This document shows, in pieces, positions 54,240-63,785 of a DNA stretch of 64,000 nt; position 1 is the stretch's first letter; each line of letters opens with the position of its first letter. A program made the translations under genes and the position numbers. The stretch comes from Cetobacterium ceti (GTDB taxonomy: Bacteria > Fusobacteriota > Fusobacteriia > Fusobacteriales > Fusobacteriaceae). The notes beneath the pieces were generated by a model, which saw nothing but the letters and a program-made list of their open reading frames with translations, was not told where the DNA came from and did no database searches. The stretch spans positions 96,251 to 160,250 of the forward strand of contig NZ_FUWX01000009.1 of assembly GCF_900167275.1 (NCBI RefSeq), written 5' to 3'.

Positions 54240-55208
54240 TTATAAATCTTTTTTTATAAAGTTTAAATTAGTTTCTTCGAGAAGATTTAAAATACGACTA
54301 GCAATAATAGGAGAATATGTTAAACCAAAAACAGATGTATCTCCTACATTTATAAAAGTTTCTGCAATAGATTTTTTTACTACTAAATTATCTCGACCTG
54401 TAAAAAGTCTAAGTTTATCATTAGCTGAAGAAATATAAAAACGTTTTTCAATTGAAGATGGAATTTCAAGAATAATAGAATTTGTTGAAGTTGTTTTTAA
54501 AGGTTCCATAGCTATAAATTTATGTTCGCTATAGTTTATATTGTAGTAAGGATCTGAAACCATTTCAGAAATAGTATTTCCTTGATAGCCACTACAATTT
54601 ATAATGATTTTACATAGGAAATCTTTATATTGAGAATTAGTTGTGGAAACTTCATAAAAATCAGAATATTTTTCAATACTTAAAACTTTACTGTTGAAAA
54701 AATAGTGGATTCCGTTAGATTTAGAAGATTGTAAAAGATAGTTAGATAAAAGAATTGGAGAGCATGTTCCAGTCCCTGTACAATATATACCAGACTGAAC
54801 ATTTTGGTCTTTCAACTCCTCTTGAAGAGAGAAAATTTCTTTTTTTTCTAAAAGTTTGATATCTTTATGATAACTTTTTTGTGCCGTTTCATAAATTTTT
54901 AATATTTTTTCATTTTCTTTAGGATTTTTTCCAATTAAAAAAGATCCTATAGGGTTGTATTGAAAATCTACATATTTTGAAATATTCTCGAAAATAACTC
55001 TGCTATTGTAAGAAAATCTGTCTGTGAAAAGTTCTTGAGAAGTTGTATAGTTACCATGGATTATGCTTTTTGAGAGAGATTCATTTCCATTTAAATCCTC
55101 TTCTTTTTTCTTATCTACTACAGCAACAGATAGTTTGTACTTTGATAATTCATGGGCAACCATTTTTCCAATGATTCCTGCTCCAATAATTAAAACATCA
55201 TAAATCAT
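54240..55208 (-). CDS. FAD-dependent oxidoreductase (DAO family, GlpA-like)
   Basis: A 322-residue flavoprotein with the N-terminal Rossmann motif VLIIGAGIIGKMVAHELSK (residues 5-23), IVNCSG-type segment IIINCSGYQG and a C-terminal FAD-contact region SVFGLTYSPIIASRILNLL. It belongs to the DAO family nearest to L-2-hydroxyglutarate or glycerol-3-phosphate dehydrogenase-type enzymes. It is short and lacks any C-terminal iron-sulfur domain. No substrate-specific neighbour is present. AAGGGGTG precedes the ATG. Confidence 0.8.
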   Translation of the reverse strand: MIYDVLIIGAGIIGKMVAHELSKYKLSVAVVDKKKEEDLNGNESLSKSIIHGNYTTSQELFTDRFSYNSRVIFENISKYVDFQYNPIGSFLIGKNPKENEKILKIYETAQKSYHKDIKLLEKKEIFSLQEELKDQNVQSGIYCTGTGTCSPILLSNYLLQSSKSNGIHYFFNSKVLSIEKYSDFYEVSTTNSQYKDFLCKIIINCSGYQGNTISEMVSDPYYNINYSEHKFIAMEPLKTTSTNSIILEIPSSIEKRFYISSANDKLRLFTGRDNLVVKKSIAETFINVGDTSVFGLTYSPIIASRILNLLEETNLNFIKKDL

Positions 55209-55529
55209 TTATTACACCCCTTAATAAAATAATAAAAGTCACTATTATTGTACCTAATATTTATAAAAAATAAAAGGAAATTAAAATAAATTCTTAAAAT
55301 AAAGAGAAGAAAGTTAAAAATGTGGTATTATTTTGAGTAATGGTGTTCTCATTAAAAAAAAACTTGTATATAAAAATAAAAAAAATAAAAAAATATGTTC
55401 TGAAACAAAAAAATAGTGCAGTTTATTGAAAGGTAATAACAAAAGGAGAATAATTAAATGTGTACACTTGAATTTTTTTTATAAAAATGCTAAAATCTTA
55501 ATACGAATCAAAAACAGGGGTGTGAAAAT
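55209..55529. other. 320-bp intergenic region between divergent oxidoreductase and PNP genes
   Basis: Very AT-rich. A good promoter for the PNP gene is TTGAAT (55468-55473), 17 bp, TAAAAT (55491-55496). An eight-codon ORF with AAAGGAG (55458-55484) overlaps this promoter and is probably fortuitous. I see no riboswitch, repeat or gene here. Confidence 0.6.
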
Positions 55530-56345
55530 ATGTATAATAAAGTACAAGAAACTGTAGAATTTTTAAAAAATAAAGTAGAAAATAGACCTAAGATTGCTAT
55601 AATTTTAGGGTCAGGATTAGGAGATTTAGTTGATTTTGTTGAAAACAAAAAAATAATCCCATATGAAGAAATTCCTAATTTTCCAGTTTCAACTGTAAAA
55701 GGCCATGCTGGACAACTGGTTTTTGGACAGATTAACGGTGTGGAAGTATTAGTAATGAAAGGAAGATTCCATTACTACGAAGGATATGATATGAAAGTTG
55801 TAACTTATCCTCAATATGTATTTAAAGCTTTTGGAATTGAAAAAATGGTAGTAAGTAATGCAGCAGGAGGAATTAATAAGGAATTTAATCCTGGAACTTT
55901 AATGTTAATAACAGATCATATTAATTCATTTGGAACTAATCCTTTAATTGGAAAAAATGATGAGAAATTTGGACCAAGATTCCCAGATTTATCTGAAGCT
56001 TATAATAAAGGATTAATTGAAAGTGCTAAAAAAGTTGCAAATAAATTAGGAATAGAGTATAAAGAAGGGGTATATGCTGGTGTTACAGGACCTTCTTACG
56101 AAACTGGAGCAGAAATAAAAATGTTTTCATTAGTTGGAGCTTCAGCAGTTGGAATGTCAACAGTACCTGAAGTAATTGTAGCAAATTACTTAGGAATAAA
56201 AGTATTAGGAATATCATGTATAACAAATATGGCAACAGGAATTGCTACAAAACCTCATTCACATGAAGAAGTTGTTCATATAGCAAAAGTTGCTGGAGCA
56301 CAATTCTGTAATTGGGTAGCTGAAACTATTTCAGAAATAGCATAA
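55530..56345 (+). CDS. punA: Purine-nucleoside phosphorylase (trimeric type)
   Basis: Cleaves inosine and guanosine with phosphate, in purine salvage. The 271-residue protein begins its core with AIILGSGLGDLVD, has the phosphate and purine-site segment KGHAGQLVFGQINGVEVLVMKGRFHYYEGYDM, and GVYAGVTGPSYETGAEIKMF followed by VGMSTVPEVIVANYLGIKVLGISCITNMATG. This is the class I (homotrimeric) enzyme. AGGGGTG lies before the ATG. The HAD phosphatase follows after 27 bp. Confidence 0.95.
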   Translation: MYNKVQETVEFLKNKVENRPKIAIILGSGLGDLVDFVENKKIIPYEEIPNFPVSTVKGHAGQLVFGQINGVEVLVMKGRFHYYEGYDMKVVTYPQYVFKAFGIEKMVVSNAAGGINKEFNPGTLMLITDHINSFGTNPLIGKNDEKFGPRFPDLSEAYNKGLIESAKKVANKLGIEYKEGVYAGVTGPSYETGAEIKMFSLVGASAVGMSTVPEVIVANYLGIKVLGISCITNMATGIATKPHSHEEVVHIAKVAGAQFCNWVAETISEIA

Positions 56346-56372
56346 CCGTTAGCCTCATAGAGGAGGAACATT

Positions 56373-57089
56373 ATGATAGCAGCGTTTTTTGATATAGATG
56401 GAACTATATATAGAAACTCTCTTTTAACAGAGCATTTTAAGAAACTTATTAAATATGAGTTACTTGATATTGGAGAATATGAGTCAAAGGTTAAAGAAAC
56501 TTTCAAACAATGGGATGAAAGAACAGGAGACTATGATAAGTATTTACAAGAATTAACTGAGACATATGTAGAGGCTATAAAAGGATTATCTTTAAAATAT
56601 AATGAGTTTATTTCAGATCAAGTTATGGAACTTAAAGGAAATAGAGTTTATAGATATACTAGAGATATGATTGCATGGCATAAGAGCCAAGGGCATAAGG
56701 TTATATTTATATCTGGAAGTCCACACTTTTTAGTATCAAGAATGGCTAATAAGTGGGGAGCAGATGACTATTGTGGTTCAATATATCACGATAAAGATGG
56801 AGTTCTTTCTGGAGATATTTCTCCAATGTGGGATTCAGGGAATAAGATGAAAGCTATTAACAAATTTTGTGAAAAATATAATATAAAATTAGAAGATAGT
56901 TATGCTTATGGAGATACTAACGGAGACTTTAGTATGTTAAATTTAGTTGGTCATCCAAGAGCAATTAATCCATCTGGAGAATTATTAGCTAGAATAAAGG
57001 AAACTCCTGAACTTAGAGAAAAAGCAGAAATTTATATAGAAAGAAAAGATATTGTCTATAAAGTTAGTGCTGAAGTAGAAACTATATAA
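56373..57089 (+). CDS. HAD-IB family phosphatase (SerB-like)
   Basis: Cytoplasmic phosphatase of 238 residues with motif I FFDIDGTIYR (about residues 5-14), motif II FISGSPHFL and motif III/IV YGDTNGDFSMLNLVG. The IB subclass includes phosphoserine phosphatase, but the specificity is not clear. AGAGGAGG precedes the ATG. It is co-transcribed with the nucleoside phosphorylase and ends at a strong terminator. Confidence 0.88.
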   Translation: MIAAFFDIDGTIYRNSLLTEHFKKLIKYELLDIGEYESKVKETFKQWDERTGDYDKYLQELTETYVEAIKGLSLKYNEFISDQVMELKGNRVYRYTRDMIAWHKSQGHKVIFISGSPHFLVSRMANKWGADDYCGSIYHDKDGVLSGDISPMWDSGNKMKAINKFCEKYNIKLEDSYAYGDTNGDFSMLNLVGHPRAINPSGELLARIKETPELREKAEIYIERKDIVYKVSAEVETI

Positions 57090-57096
57090 ATAAATT

Positions 57097-57138
57097 AAAA
57101 AAGAGTAGATAGATGTTAAAATCTAACTACTCTTTTTT
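57097..57138. terminator. Bidirectional terminator between the HAD and marC genes
   Basis: 12-bp stem AAAAAAGAGTAG/CTACTCTTTTTT with an inner AGAT/ATCT extension across a mismatch. Confidence 0.9.
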
Positions 57139-57139
57139 C

Positions 57140-57766
57140 TTAACTAAAGAATAAATGTTTTAAACCTGTCACCATTAATTTTACACCAACGGACATGATA
57201 AAAATTTGTAAAACTCTTGAGATTATAAATAATACAACTTCTCCAAATACTCTATCAATTATATTAGAAATAGAGAATAAAAATTTAATAATACCAAAGG
57301 TAATTGCAATAGCACCTAAGGTAACTATAAATCCAGCTTCTTTTCTAATAATCATAACCGTAGAAATAGTTCCAGGACCTACTAAAATAGGGAATGTTAG
57401 AGGAGTAACTGCAAATTTAACTGCTTCATCTTGTGTTAGCTCTTCATTGCTTCCACCTTTTGAACTACTTGTAAATCCAAGTAAGTTTCTTAGGGCAACA
57501 ACTATTAAAATAAATCCTCCAGCTACACGAAGTTCATTCATTCCTATTTTATAAAGATAAGTCATGAAAAAATTTCCAACTAAAGTAAATCCAGTAACTA
57601 TTCCAAAACCTGCTAATACAACTGTATTATATATTTTTTTTCTAATTTCAGGTTTTTGGTGTTGTGTTAAACTCATAAAAAGTGGAACATTCCCAAAGGG
57701 ATTTAGAATTCCAATCATTGTTAAAACATTTGTTATAATGTGAAGAATAAGGTCTTTTGCTTCCAT
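57140..57766 (-). CDS. marC: MarC-family membrane protein
   Basis: Inner-membrane protein of 208 residues with six helices, MarC (UPF0056) family: MIGILNPFGNVPLFMSLTQHQ near the N-terminus and AVTPLTFPILVGPGTISTVMII in the middle are diagnostic. The function of the family is unknown despite its name. AGAGGAG precedes the ATG. It stands alone. Confidence 0.92.
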   Translation of the reverse strand: MEAKDLILHIITNVLTMIGILNPFGNVPLFMSLTQHQKPEIRKKIYNTVVLAGFGIVTGFTLVGNFFMTYLYKIGMNELRVAGGFILIVVALRNLLGFTSSSKGGSNEELTQDEAVKFAVTPLTFPILVGPGTISTVMIIRKEAGFIVTLGAIAITFGIIKFLFSISNIIDRVFGEVVLFIISRVLQIFIMSVGVKLMVTGLKHLFFS

Positions 57767-57949
57767 AAAAACTCCTCTTAGGTGATTAATAGGTTTATGT
57801 GAACAATTATATCACATTCTATAAAAATTAATAGGTATTATTTATAGAAAATATAATAAAAATATAAAAAATATACAATAAATTCTTTTTAAGAGGAAAA
57901 TTTTTATATTCCTTGTAAAGATATACATAAAATATTGGGAGGTTTTTTT

Positions 57950-58543
57950 ATGATACAGGGATTTGATTTTTTTGATTTAGGAAATTCACTAAAAAAAATG
58001 TGGAAATATTATTTAGTGATTGGGATTATATTTTTATTATTTGGCATTTTTGCAATTTTTAAACCTGAGATGTTTTCTTTATATATTGTGGCAGTTTTAG
58101 GTTGGTTCTTTTTATTTATGGGATTTGGAAATATATATTATGGTATAAATGGAAAGAAAAATCCAGCATTTCATTGGGGAACTGTGTTATTTATGGGAAT
58201 ATTAGAAATAATCTCTGGTATTATTGTTTTATTAAATCCAATTTCAAGTTTATATATTTTAACTATTTACATTGGAGTATTTTTAATATTTAGAGGGGCA
58301 TCTTTAACTTTTGCTAAAAATTATTCTTTAATTAATAGTGAAAATGTTCATTTACATGGATTGAGATCTTTAACTGTTATAAATGGAATTTTAGATATGA
58401 TATTTGGAGTTTTAGCTATTATTGTTCCTATATTCGCAGAGGCAGTTTTAGTTTATACTTTAGCATTTTATATTCTATTTGCAGGATTATTATTATTAGT
58501 GTTTGCTTTCCAAATTAAAGAAGCTTTAAATCATCAAAATTAA
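57950..58543 (+). CDS. HdeD-family (DUF308) membrane protein, copy 2
   Basis: A 197-residue inner-membrane protein with six helices, paralogous to the copy at 53.6-54.2 kb. Shared segments are GWFFLFMGFGNIYYGINGKKNP and FHWGTVLFMGILEIISG. The ATG at 57950 follows GGGAGG at 7 bases; an in-frame upstream start lacks spacing. It is monocistronic. HdeD proteins are linked to acid resistance in enteric bacteria, but the role here is unknown. Confidence 0.85.
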   Translation: MIQGFDFFDLGNSLKKMWKYYLVIGIIFLLFGIFAIFKPEMFSLYIVAVLGWFFLFMGFGNIYYGINGKKNPAFHWGTVLFMGILEIISGIIVLLNPISSLYILTIYIGVFLIFRGASLTFAKNYSLINSENVHLHGLRSLTVINGILDMIFGVLAIIVPIFAEAVLVYTLAFYILFAGLLLLVFAFQIKEALNHQN

Positions 58544-58618
58544 AAAGTTCTTATTGTCACAAGATGTTCACATAGACTTGTTATACTATAAAAAAAATTT
58601 GAGGATGGTTTTGGGACA

Positions 58619-59716
58619 ATGAAAGCAAGAACAACTATAGTTAAGAGCATTGTTTTATCCCTTTGCATAATTGGAGGAATTTATTTTGTAAGTAAAAATG
58701 TTCTTCAAAAGGATAAAGCTAAAGATATAAATAATGTGAAAAAAATGATAATGGTAGATGAAAATAAAAATAATGATGATGAGACTATGGGAGAAGAAAA
58801 TGAAAATCTTATAGCTCAAAATAAAAATGATTCTGTTGTACCTGAGGGTCAAGAGGAAAGAGATGATACAGTTGTAGCAACTGAGGAAGCTACACAAAAT
58901 GAAACTACAACTGATAATGAAAGTATAAAGGAAAATATAGTTGAGGCAGAACCTGCAGAAAATATAATCTCTAATATAGGATATAAAATTCAGCAGGGGG
59001 ATACAATTTATGATCTAGCAAAGAAGTATAATACAAGTTCTGAGTATATTTTTGCTAATAACAAAAATAAAAATTTAAGAATTCTAAGAATAGGTGAGGA
59101 GATAGAAATTCCAAATCAACCTGGATTTTTCTATAAAATTGAAAAGGGAGATAGTTTTTATAGTATTCAAAAAGAATTTAATGTTTCAGAAGATACTATA
59201 AAAAAAGATAATGGCATTGATAATTTAATAGCCGGTGGAACTATTTTCCTTAGAAATCCTACTATACCAAATAGTTTTAAAAATAAACTTTCTTTTCATA
59301 AGGGAAAAAATGGAATTAAAGTCCCATATTTTGCAAACCCTTTACATATGATGCACATAACTAGTGGATTTGGAATGAGAGATCATCCTGTTCTAAAAAG
59401 AATTTTAAGGCATGGTGGGTTGGATTTAAGAGCTCATATGGGAACTAACGTTATGGCTGCAAGACAAGGTGTTGTCACTTATGCTGGTAGAGCAGGAACT
59501 TATGGGAATTTAGTTATTATTAAACATAATAATGGCTATGAGACTAGATATGCTCATTTGAGTAGAATAAAAGTTCATGTTGGAGAAAGAGTTTATGCAA
59601 GGGAAGAGATAGCCCTTAGTGGAGAAACTGGTAGAGTTACAGGTCCTCATTTACATTTTGAAATTAGAAAAAATGGAAAAGTTTTAAATCCTATAGAATT
59701 TTTAGCGTTTAAATAA
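58619..59716 (+). CDS. Membrane-anchored LysM / M23 peptidase
   Basis: A 365-residue envelope protein. An N-terminal membrane anchor (about residues 9-26) is followed by an acidic Asn/Glu-rich linker (about 35-115). LysM 1 (YKIQQGDTIYDLAKKYNTS...), LysM 2 (FYKIEKGDSFYSIQKEFNVSE...) and a C-terminal M23 domain come next. Zinc ligands are intact: HGGLDLRAH gives His and Asp and HLHFE the final HxH, so it is an active-type endopeptidase rather than an EnvC/NlpD-like activator lacking the metal site. It likely cuts peptidoglycan during growth or division. Confidence 0.9.
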   Translation: MKARTTIVKSIVLSLCIIGGIYFVSKNVLQKDKAKDINNVKKMIMVDENKNNDDETMGEENENLIAQNKNDSVVPEGQEERDDTVVATEEATQNETTTDNESIKENIVEAEPAENIISNIGYKIQQGDTIYDLAKKYNTSSEYIFANNKNKNLRILRIGEEIEIPNQPGFFYKIEKGDSFYSIQKEFNVSEDTIKKDNGIDNLIAGGTIFLRNPTIPNSFKNKLSFHKGKNGIKVPYFANPLHMMHITSGFGMRDHPVLKRILRHGGLDLRAHMGTNVMAARQGVVTYAGRAGTYGNLVIIKHNNGYETRYAHLSRIKVHVGERVYAREEIALSGETGRVTGPHLHFEIRKNGKVLNPIEFLAFK

Positions 59717-59797
59717 TATTTTTTCAAATTTTAAAAGGAAAAAAAATAATAAGCCAGAATAGTAAAAAGGATTTAAAATCCTAATCCTCACTATGTT

Positions 59798-59832
59798 AAA
59801 GCCTTCTAATTTCCAGTAGAAGGCTTTATTTA
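59798..59832 (+). terminator. Terminator after the M23 peptidase
   Basis: Perfect 11-bp stem AAAGCCTTCTA/TAGAAGGCTTT with an eight-base loop, then a T-rich run. It lies 80 bp past the stop. The stretch between (59717-59797) contains a small AGGATT/AATCCT hairpin. Confidence 0.85.
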
Positions 59833-59867
59833 TTTTATACAGAAATTAAGATGAAAGGATATTTTCT

Positions 59868-61379
59868 ATGAAAAATTTGGGTATGTATTTTTTAGCTATT
59901 TTAACAGGGGTTTTAACAGGGATAGTGACAATACCATATAGATATCTTATTGAAAAATCCATATATATAAGAAAAATTATTTTTGCTGATAAAAATAGTT
60001 TTCTTATACATATTGAAGTTCTGTTAGGATTATATCTTATTGTCCTTCTAATAAACAAGTTTGTAGAGATTTTACCACTAATATCTGGGAGTGGAATACC
60101 TCAAGCCAGAGCACAAACTTATGGAAGATTTAAAATGAAATATCCAGTGAAAGATTTTACACTGAAATTTATAGGTGGAATTTTAGGAATTTCATCTGGA
60201 TTTTCTTTGGGTAGAGAAGGTCCTTCTGTTCAAGTAGGGGCATTAATAGGAGAATGGATATCTAAGGTTTTTAATGTAAATAAAATAGGAAGAAAATATT
60301 TAATTATGAGTGGATCTAGTGCAGGACTTTCTTCTGCTTTTACAGCACCCTTAGCTTCTACACTATTTATTGCAGAAGAATTAGAGAAATTTTTTAATTA
60401 TAGATTAATTATATTTTCTTTTTTAGGGGCAATTACATCAGGATTTATGGCTTCTAAAGTTTTCACAGATAATATTTATTTACAAATTCCTAGAGTTTTT
60501 CCAAATAATTTTACTTTAGGAAAGTATATAGTTATAATTATTTTATTTTCTGCCTTTATAAGTGTTATTGGGAAATCTTTTACAAGTTCTTTAATTTATT
60601 TTCAGAAACTTTATTATAATACAAAATTAAATAAATATATAAAATTATTTTTAATAACTTTAAGTGTATATTTAATGGGAACTTTTTTTATAGATTTAAC
60701 TGCTGGAGGAGAAAGTTATTTAATAAAAGTAGTAAAAACTGATAATATATCTTTTTTTATGTTAGCAATTGCTATTGTAATTAAACTTTTATTTTCAACT
60801 TTATCCTATGCAACTGGATTTCCTGGAGGTATATTCTTACCTCTTTTGGTAACAGGAGGTCTTTCAGGAAAATTATTTGGATTATTTTTAGTTTATTTTA
60901 ATATAATTGAACCTATAAATATCGGAATTTTTGTTTTACTAGGAATGGCAGGAGCTTTTATTGTTGTAGTTCGTTCTCCTGTAACTGGAATTATTTTATT
61001 ATTAGAAATGACAAATAATTTCACTATGCTTCCTTTACTTACTTTAACAGGAGCATGTGTATATATTATCAGTTATATTATGGATGTGAAACCAATTTAT
61101 GACATTTTATATGAAATAATAAAAAGAAAAGATAATAATAAAGGAACTGTGGAATTAGTTTTTGAAATAGGTTCTAATTCATATTTTGATAATATGAAAA
61201 TTAAAGATGTTATTCTTCCTGAAAATTGTAAAATAACTTCCTTAGAAAGAAGAAAAAGTGAACTTGTATTAAAAGATAACCTCCTTATAGAAACTTCAGA
61301 TATTATAGGAATAACTGTTGATAGAATTGATATTGAAAAATTTTATAATGTTTTTAGAACCATGGCCAATGAAGTGTAA
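59868..61379 (+). CDS. ClC-family chloride channel/antiporter with C-terminal TrkA-C domain
   Basis: Inner-membrane protein of 503 residues. The ClC signatures are GSGIPQARAQ, GREGPSVQVGALIGEW and AAFTAPLAS-like segment SSAFTAPLASTLF, with ATGFPGGIFLPLLVTGGLSGKL later. The glutamate of GREGP (gating Glu) is present. After about eleven membrane helices, the C-terminal 80 residues resemble a TrkA-C regulatory domain. It exchanges chloride for protons or fluoride-like anions. AAAGGATA precedes the ATG, a weak site. Confidence 0.9.
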   Translation: MKNLGMYFLAILTGVLTGIVTIPYRYLIEKSIYIRKIIFADKNSFLIHIEVLLGLYLIVLLINKFVEILPLISGSGIPQARAQTYGRFKMKYPVKDFTLKFIGGILGISSGFSLGREGPSVQVGALIGEWISKVFNVNKIGRKYLIMSGSSAGLSSAFTAPLASTLFIAEELEKFFNYRLIIFSFLGAITSGFMASKVFTDNIYLQIPRVFPNNFTLGKYIVIIILFSAFISVIGKSFTSSLIYFQKLYYNTKLNKYIKLFLITLSVYLMGTFFIDLTAGGESYLIKVVKTDNISFFMLAIAIVIKLLFSTLSYATGFPGGIFLPLLVTGGLSGKLFGLFLVYFNIIEPINIGIFVLLGMAGAFIVVVRSPVTGIILLLEMTNNFTMLPLLTLTGACVYIISYIMDVKPIYDILYEIIKRKDNNKGTVELVFEIGSNSYFDNMKIKDVILPENCKITSLERRKSELVLKDNLLIETSDIIGITVDRIDIEKFYNVFRTMANEV

Positions 61380-61446
61380 AATATTTACACTTTTTTTCAA
61401 ATTCATGATAAAATATTCCTAATAGTTAAGAAAAAAAGGAGCGTAT

Positions 61447-63000
61447 ATGAGCATATTAGATGTAAGTAATGTAAGTCATGGATTTGGAGCTAGAACTATT
61501 TTAGAGGATGCTTCTTTCCGTTTATTAAAGGGAGAGCACGTAGGATTAGTTGGAGCCAATGGAGAGGGAAAATCAACATTTTTAAATATAATAACAGGGA
61601 AATTAATGCCCGATGAAGGAAAAGTTTCTTGGTGTAATCATATTACTACAGGATATTTAGATCAATATAGTACTCTTGAAAGAGGAAAAACTATAAGGGA
61701 TATTTTAAAATCTGCATTTAAACATATGTTTCAATTGGAAGAAGAAATGATGTCCCTTTATGAAAAAATGGGAGATTGTACTCCTGAAGAAATGGAAGTT
61801 ATATTAGAAGATGTTGGAGAAATTCAAAGTATTTTAGAAAGTGGAGATTTTTATAATTTAGATTCAAAAATAGAGGAATATGCAGCAGGACTTGGACTTT
61901 TAGACATAGGACTTGAAAGAGATGTAGCTGATTTATCTGGTGGACAAAGAGCTAAAATCTTATTAGCTAAAGTATTATTAGAAAATCCTATGATATTAAT
62001 ACTAGATGAGCCTACTAACTTTTTAGATGAAGATCATATTACATGGTTAAAATCATTTTTAAAAAATTATGAAAATGCATTTATATTAGTATCCCATGAC
62101 ATTCCATTTTTAAATGAAGTTACAAATGTAATTTATCATATAGAAAATGCAGTTTTAACAAGATATACAGGGGATTACTATTATTTCCAAGAAATGTATG
62201 AATTAAAAAAGCGTCAATTGGAAATGGCCTATAAAAAACAACAAAAAGAAATTGCTCATTTAGAAAGTTTTATTTCTCGAAATAAAGCTCGTATTGCCAC
62301 AGCAAATCTTGCTAAAGATAGACAGAAAAAATTAGACCGTATGGAAATAATTGAAATTGCTAGGGAAAAACCAAAGCCAAGTTTTGAATTTAAAACATCT
62401 AGAACTCCATCAAGGGAAATTATAACTGTAAAAGATTTAGTAATAGGATATGATCATCCATTGACTAAACCTCTTAATTTTTCCATAGAACGTAATCAAA
62501 AGATTGCTATAAAAGGAGTTAATGGATTAGGAAAATCAACTTTATTAAATACTCTTTTAGGAAAAATCAAACCTATTTCTGGAGAAATTGAGTTAGGACA
62601 ATTTGTTGAAGTTGGATATTTTAAACAGGAAGAGGAAAGTACAAACACAAAAGCTTTAGATGAGTTTTGGAATGAGTTTCCAGGATTAACCAATGCAGAA
62701 GCTAGAGCTGCCCTTGCGAAATGTGGATTAACAACGGATCATATTACAAGTCAAATGAAAGTTTTATCTGGAGGAGAAAATGCCAAGGTAAGACTTGCTA
62801 AAATTATGAATAGAGAGATAAATGTTTTAGTATTAGATGAACCTACTAACCATTTAGATGTAGATGCTAAAGAAGAATTAAAAAGAGCAATAAAAGCATT
62901 TAATGGAACAGTTATTATGGTAAGTCATGAACCAGATTTTTACATGGATATAGCAACAGAGGTATGGAATGTAGAAGAATGGTCAACTAAAATAATTTAA
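61447..63000 (+). CDS. ABC-F family ATPase
   Basis: Soluble twin ABC ATPase of 517 residues with no membrane helices, expected to act on the ribosome. The first domain has Walker A GANGEGKST and signature LSGGQRAK. The second has GVNGLGKST and LSGGENAK. Both Walker B motifs read DEPTN. A charged inter-domain linker (about residues 240-320) is the ribosome-contacting region. Among subgroups it looks closest to YbiT/YkpA-type translation factors rather than resistance proteins. AAAGGAG precedes the ATG. Confidence 0.93.
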   Translation: MSILDVSNVSHGFGARTILEDASFRLLKGEHVGLVGANGEGKSTFLNIITGKLMPDEGKVSWCNHITTGYLDQYSTLERGKTIRDILKSAFKHMFQLEEEMMSLYEKMGDCTPEEMEVILEDVGEIQSILESGDFYNLDSKIEEYAAGLGLLDIGLERDVADLSGGQRAKILLAKVLLENPMILILDEPTNFLDEDHITWLKSFLKNYENAFILVSHDIPFLNEVTNVIYHIENAVLTRYTGDYYYFQEMYELKKRQLEMAYKKQQKEIAHLESFISRNKARIATANLAKDRQKKLDRMEIIEIAREKPKPSFEFKTSRTPSREIITVKDLVIGYDHPLTKPLNFSIERNQKIAIKGVNGLGKSTLLNTLLGKIKPISGEIELGQFVEVGYFKQEEESTNTKALDEFWNEFPGLTNAEARAALAKCGLTTDHITSQMKVLSGGENAKVRLAKIMNREINVLVLDEPTNHLDVDAKEELKRAIKAFNGTVIMVSHEPDFYMDIATEVWNVEEWSTKII

Positions 63001-63008
63001 TTTTTAAT

Positions 63009-63039
63009 AAAAGGGAGGCTTTAAAAGCTTCCCTTTTTT
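63009..63039. terminator. Bidirectional terminator between ABC-F and pncA genes
   Basis: Stem AAAAGGGAGGCTT/AAGCTTCCCTTTT with one G-T pair and a small loop; flanked by A and T runs. Confidence 0.88.
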
Positions 63040-63658
63040 AAAATTTTATATCTTTTATGGAGATAACATGGGCTCCCATTTTTTCCATATTTTCTAGGGC
63101 TAAGATAGAATCATTTTCATTTATATTTACTCCACGACACCCTTCTTTAACAACATAAACTTTATATCCTAAATCGATTGCATCTAAAACTGTAAATTTT
63201 ACACAGTAATCTGTAGCAAGTCCAACTACATAAAGAGTATCCACATTATTTTCACATAATATCTTATGAAGATTGGTACTTTTAAGTCTTCCATTATCAA
63301 AAAAACCACTATAGGAATCAATTTCTATAGATGTTCCCTTATAAATTTTATTTTCAAAGAACAAAATCTCTTTATGAATTTGAGCTCCAAAAGTATTCTC
63401 TACACAATGAACAGGCCACCAAATTTGGGGAATTCCATTTAATTCTCCTATTTTACCAATTTCTCCATTGGAATTTTCTCCAAAACTTTTATGTTCTTTT
63501 GGATGCCAATCTAAAGTGCCAATTATAAAATCTCCATTTTTATTAAATTTTTCAATAAGTTTATTTATTGGTTCTATAACATGTTCACTTTCCTTAACTT
63601 CTAGAGCTCCTCCTGCACAAAAATCATTTTGCATATCAACAATTAATAATCCCTTCAA
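63038..63658 (-). CDS. pncA: Nicotinamidase (isochorismatase-like hydrolase)
   Basis: Converts nicotinamide to nicotinate in NAD salvage, cytoplasmic, 206 residues. The catalytic triad is recognisable: Asp in VDMQNDF (about residue 8), Lys in YKGTSIE, and Cys in GLATDYCVKFT. The metal-site motif reads DWHPKEHKSF. The start is a TTG at 63658 with GGGG upstream, and a 14-bp tandem repeat spans this start. The gene is alone on the minus strand. Confidence 0.92.
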   Translation of the reverse strand: MKGLLIVDMQNDFCAGGALEVKESEHVIEPINKLIEKFNKNGDFIIGTLDWHPKEHKSFGENSNGEIGKIGELNGIPQIWWPVHCVENTFGAQIHKEILFFENKIYKGTSIEIDSYSGFFDNGRLKSTNLHKILCENNVDTLYVVGLATDYCVKFTVLDAIDLGYKVYVVKEGCRGVNINENDSILALENMEKMGAHVISIKDIKF

Positions 63659-63669
63659 TTAATAATCCC
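63640..63669. repeat. 14-bp direct repeat spanning the pncA start
   Basis: CAATTAATAATCCC occurs at 63640-63653 and again at 63656-63669, separated by TT (period 16). The upstream copy carries the ribosome-binding site and the TTG start; the other lies in the first codons. Confidence 0.85.
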
Positions 63670-63785
63670 CCTATATAGATTTTTATTTATTATAAAGGTT
63701 TTTTTTTTTGAAATCAACTGGGAAATAAAGGAACTTAATAAAAATATTATATAAATATTTTAATACGTTTTTTAGGAGGATTTCT

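Noticed and set aside
55458..55484. Eight-codon ORF with AAAGGAG just before the PNP gene
   Set aside because: It overlaps the best promoter for the PNP gene, so it would not be transcribed from it; likely chance in AT-rich DNA.
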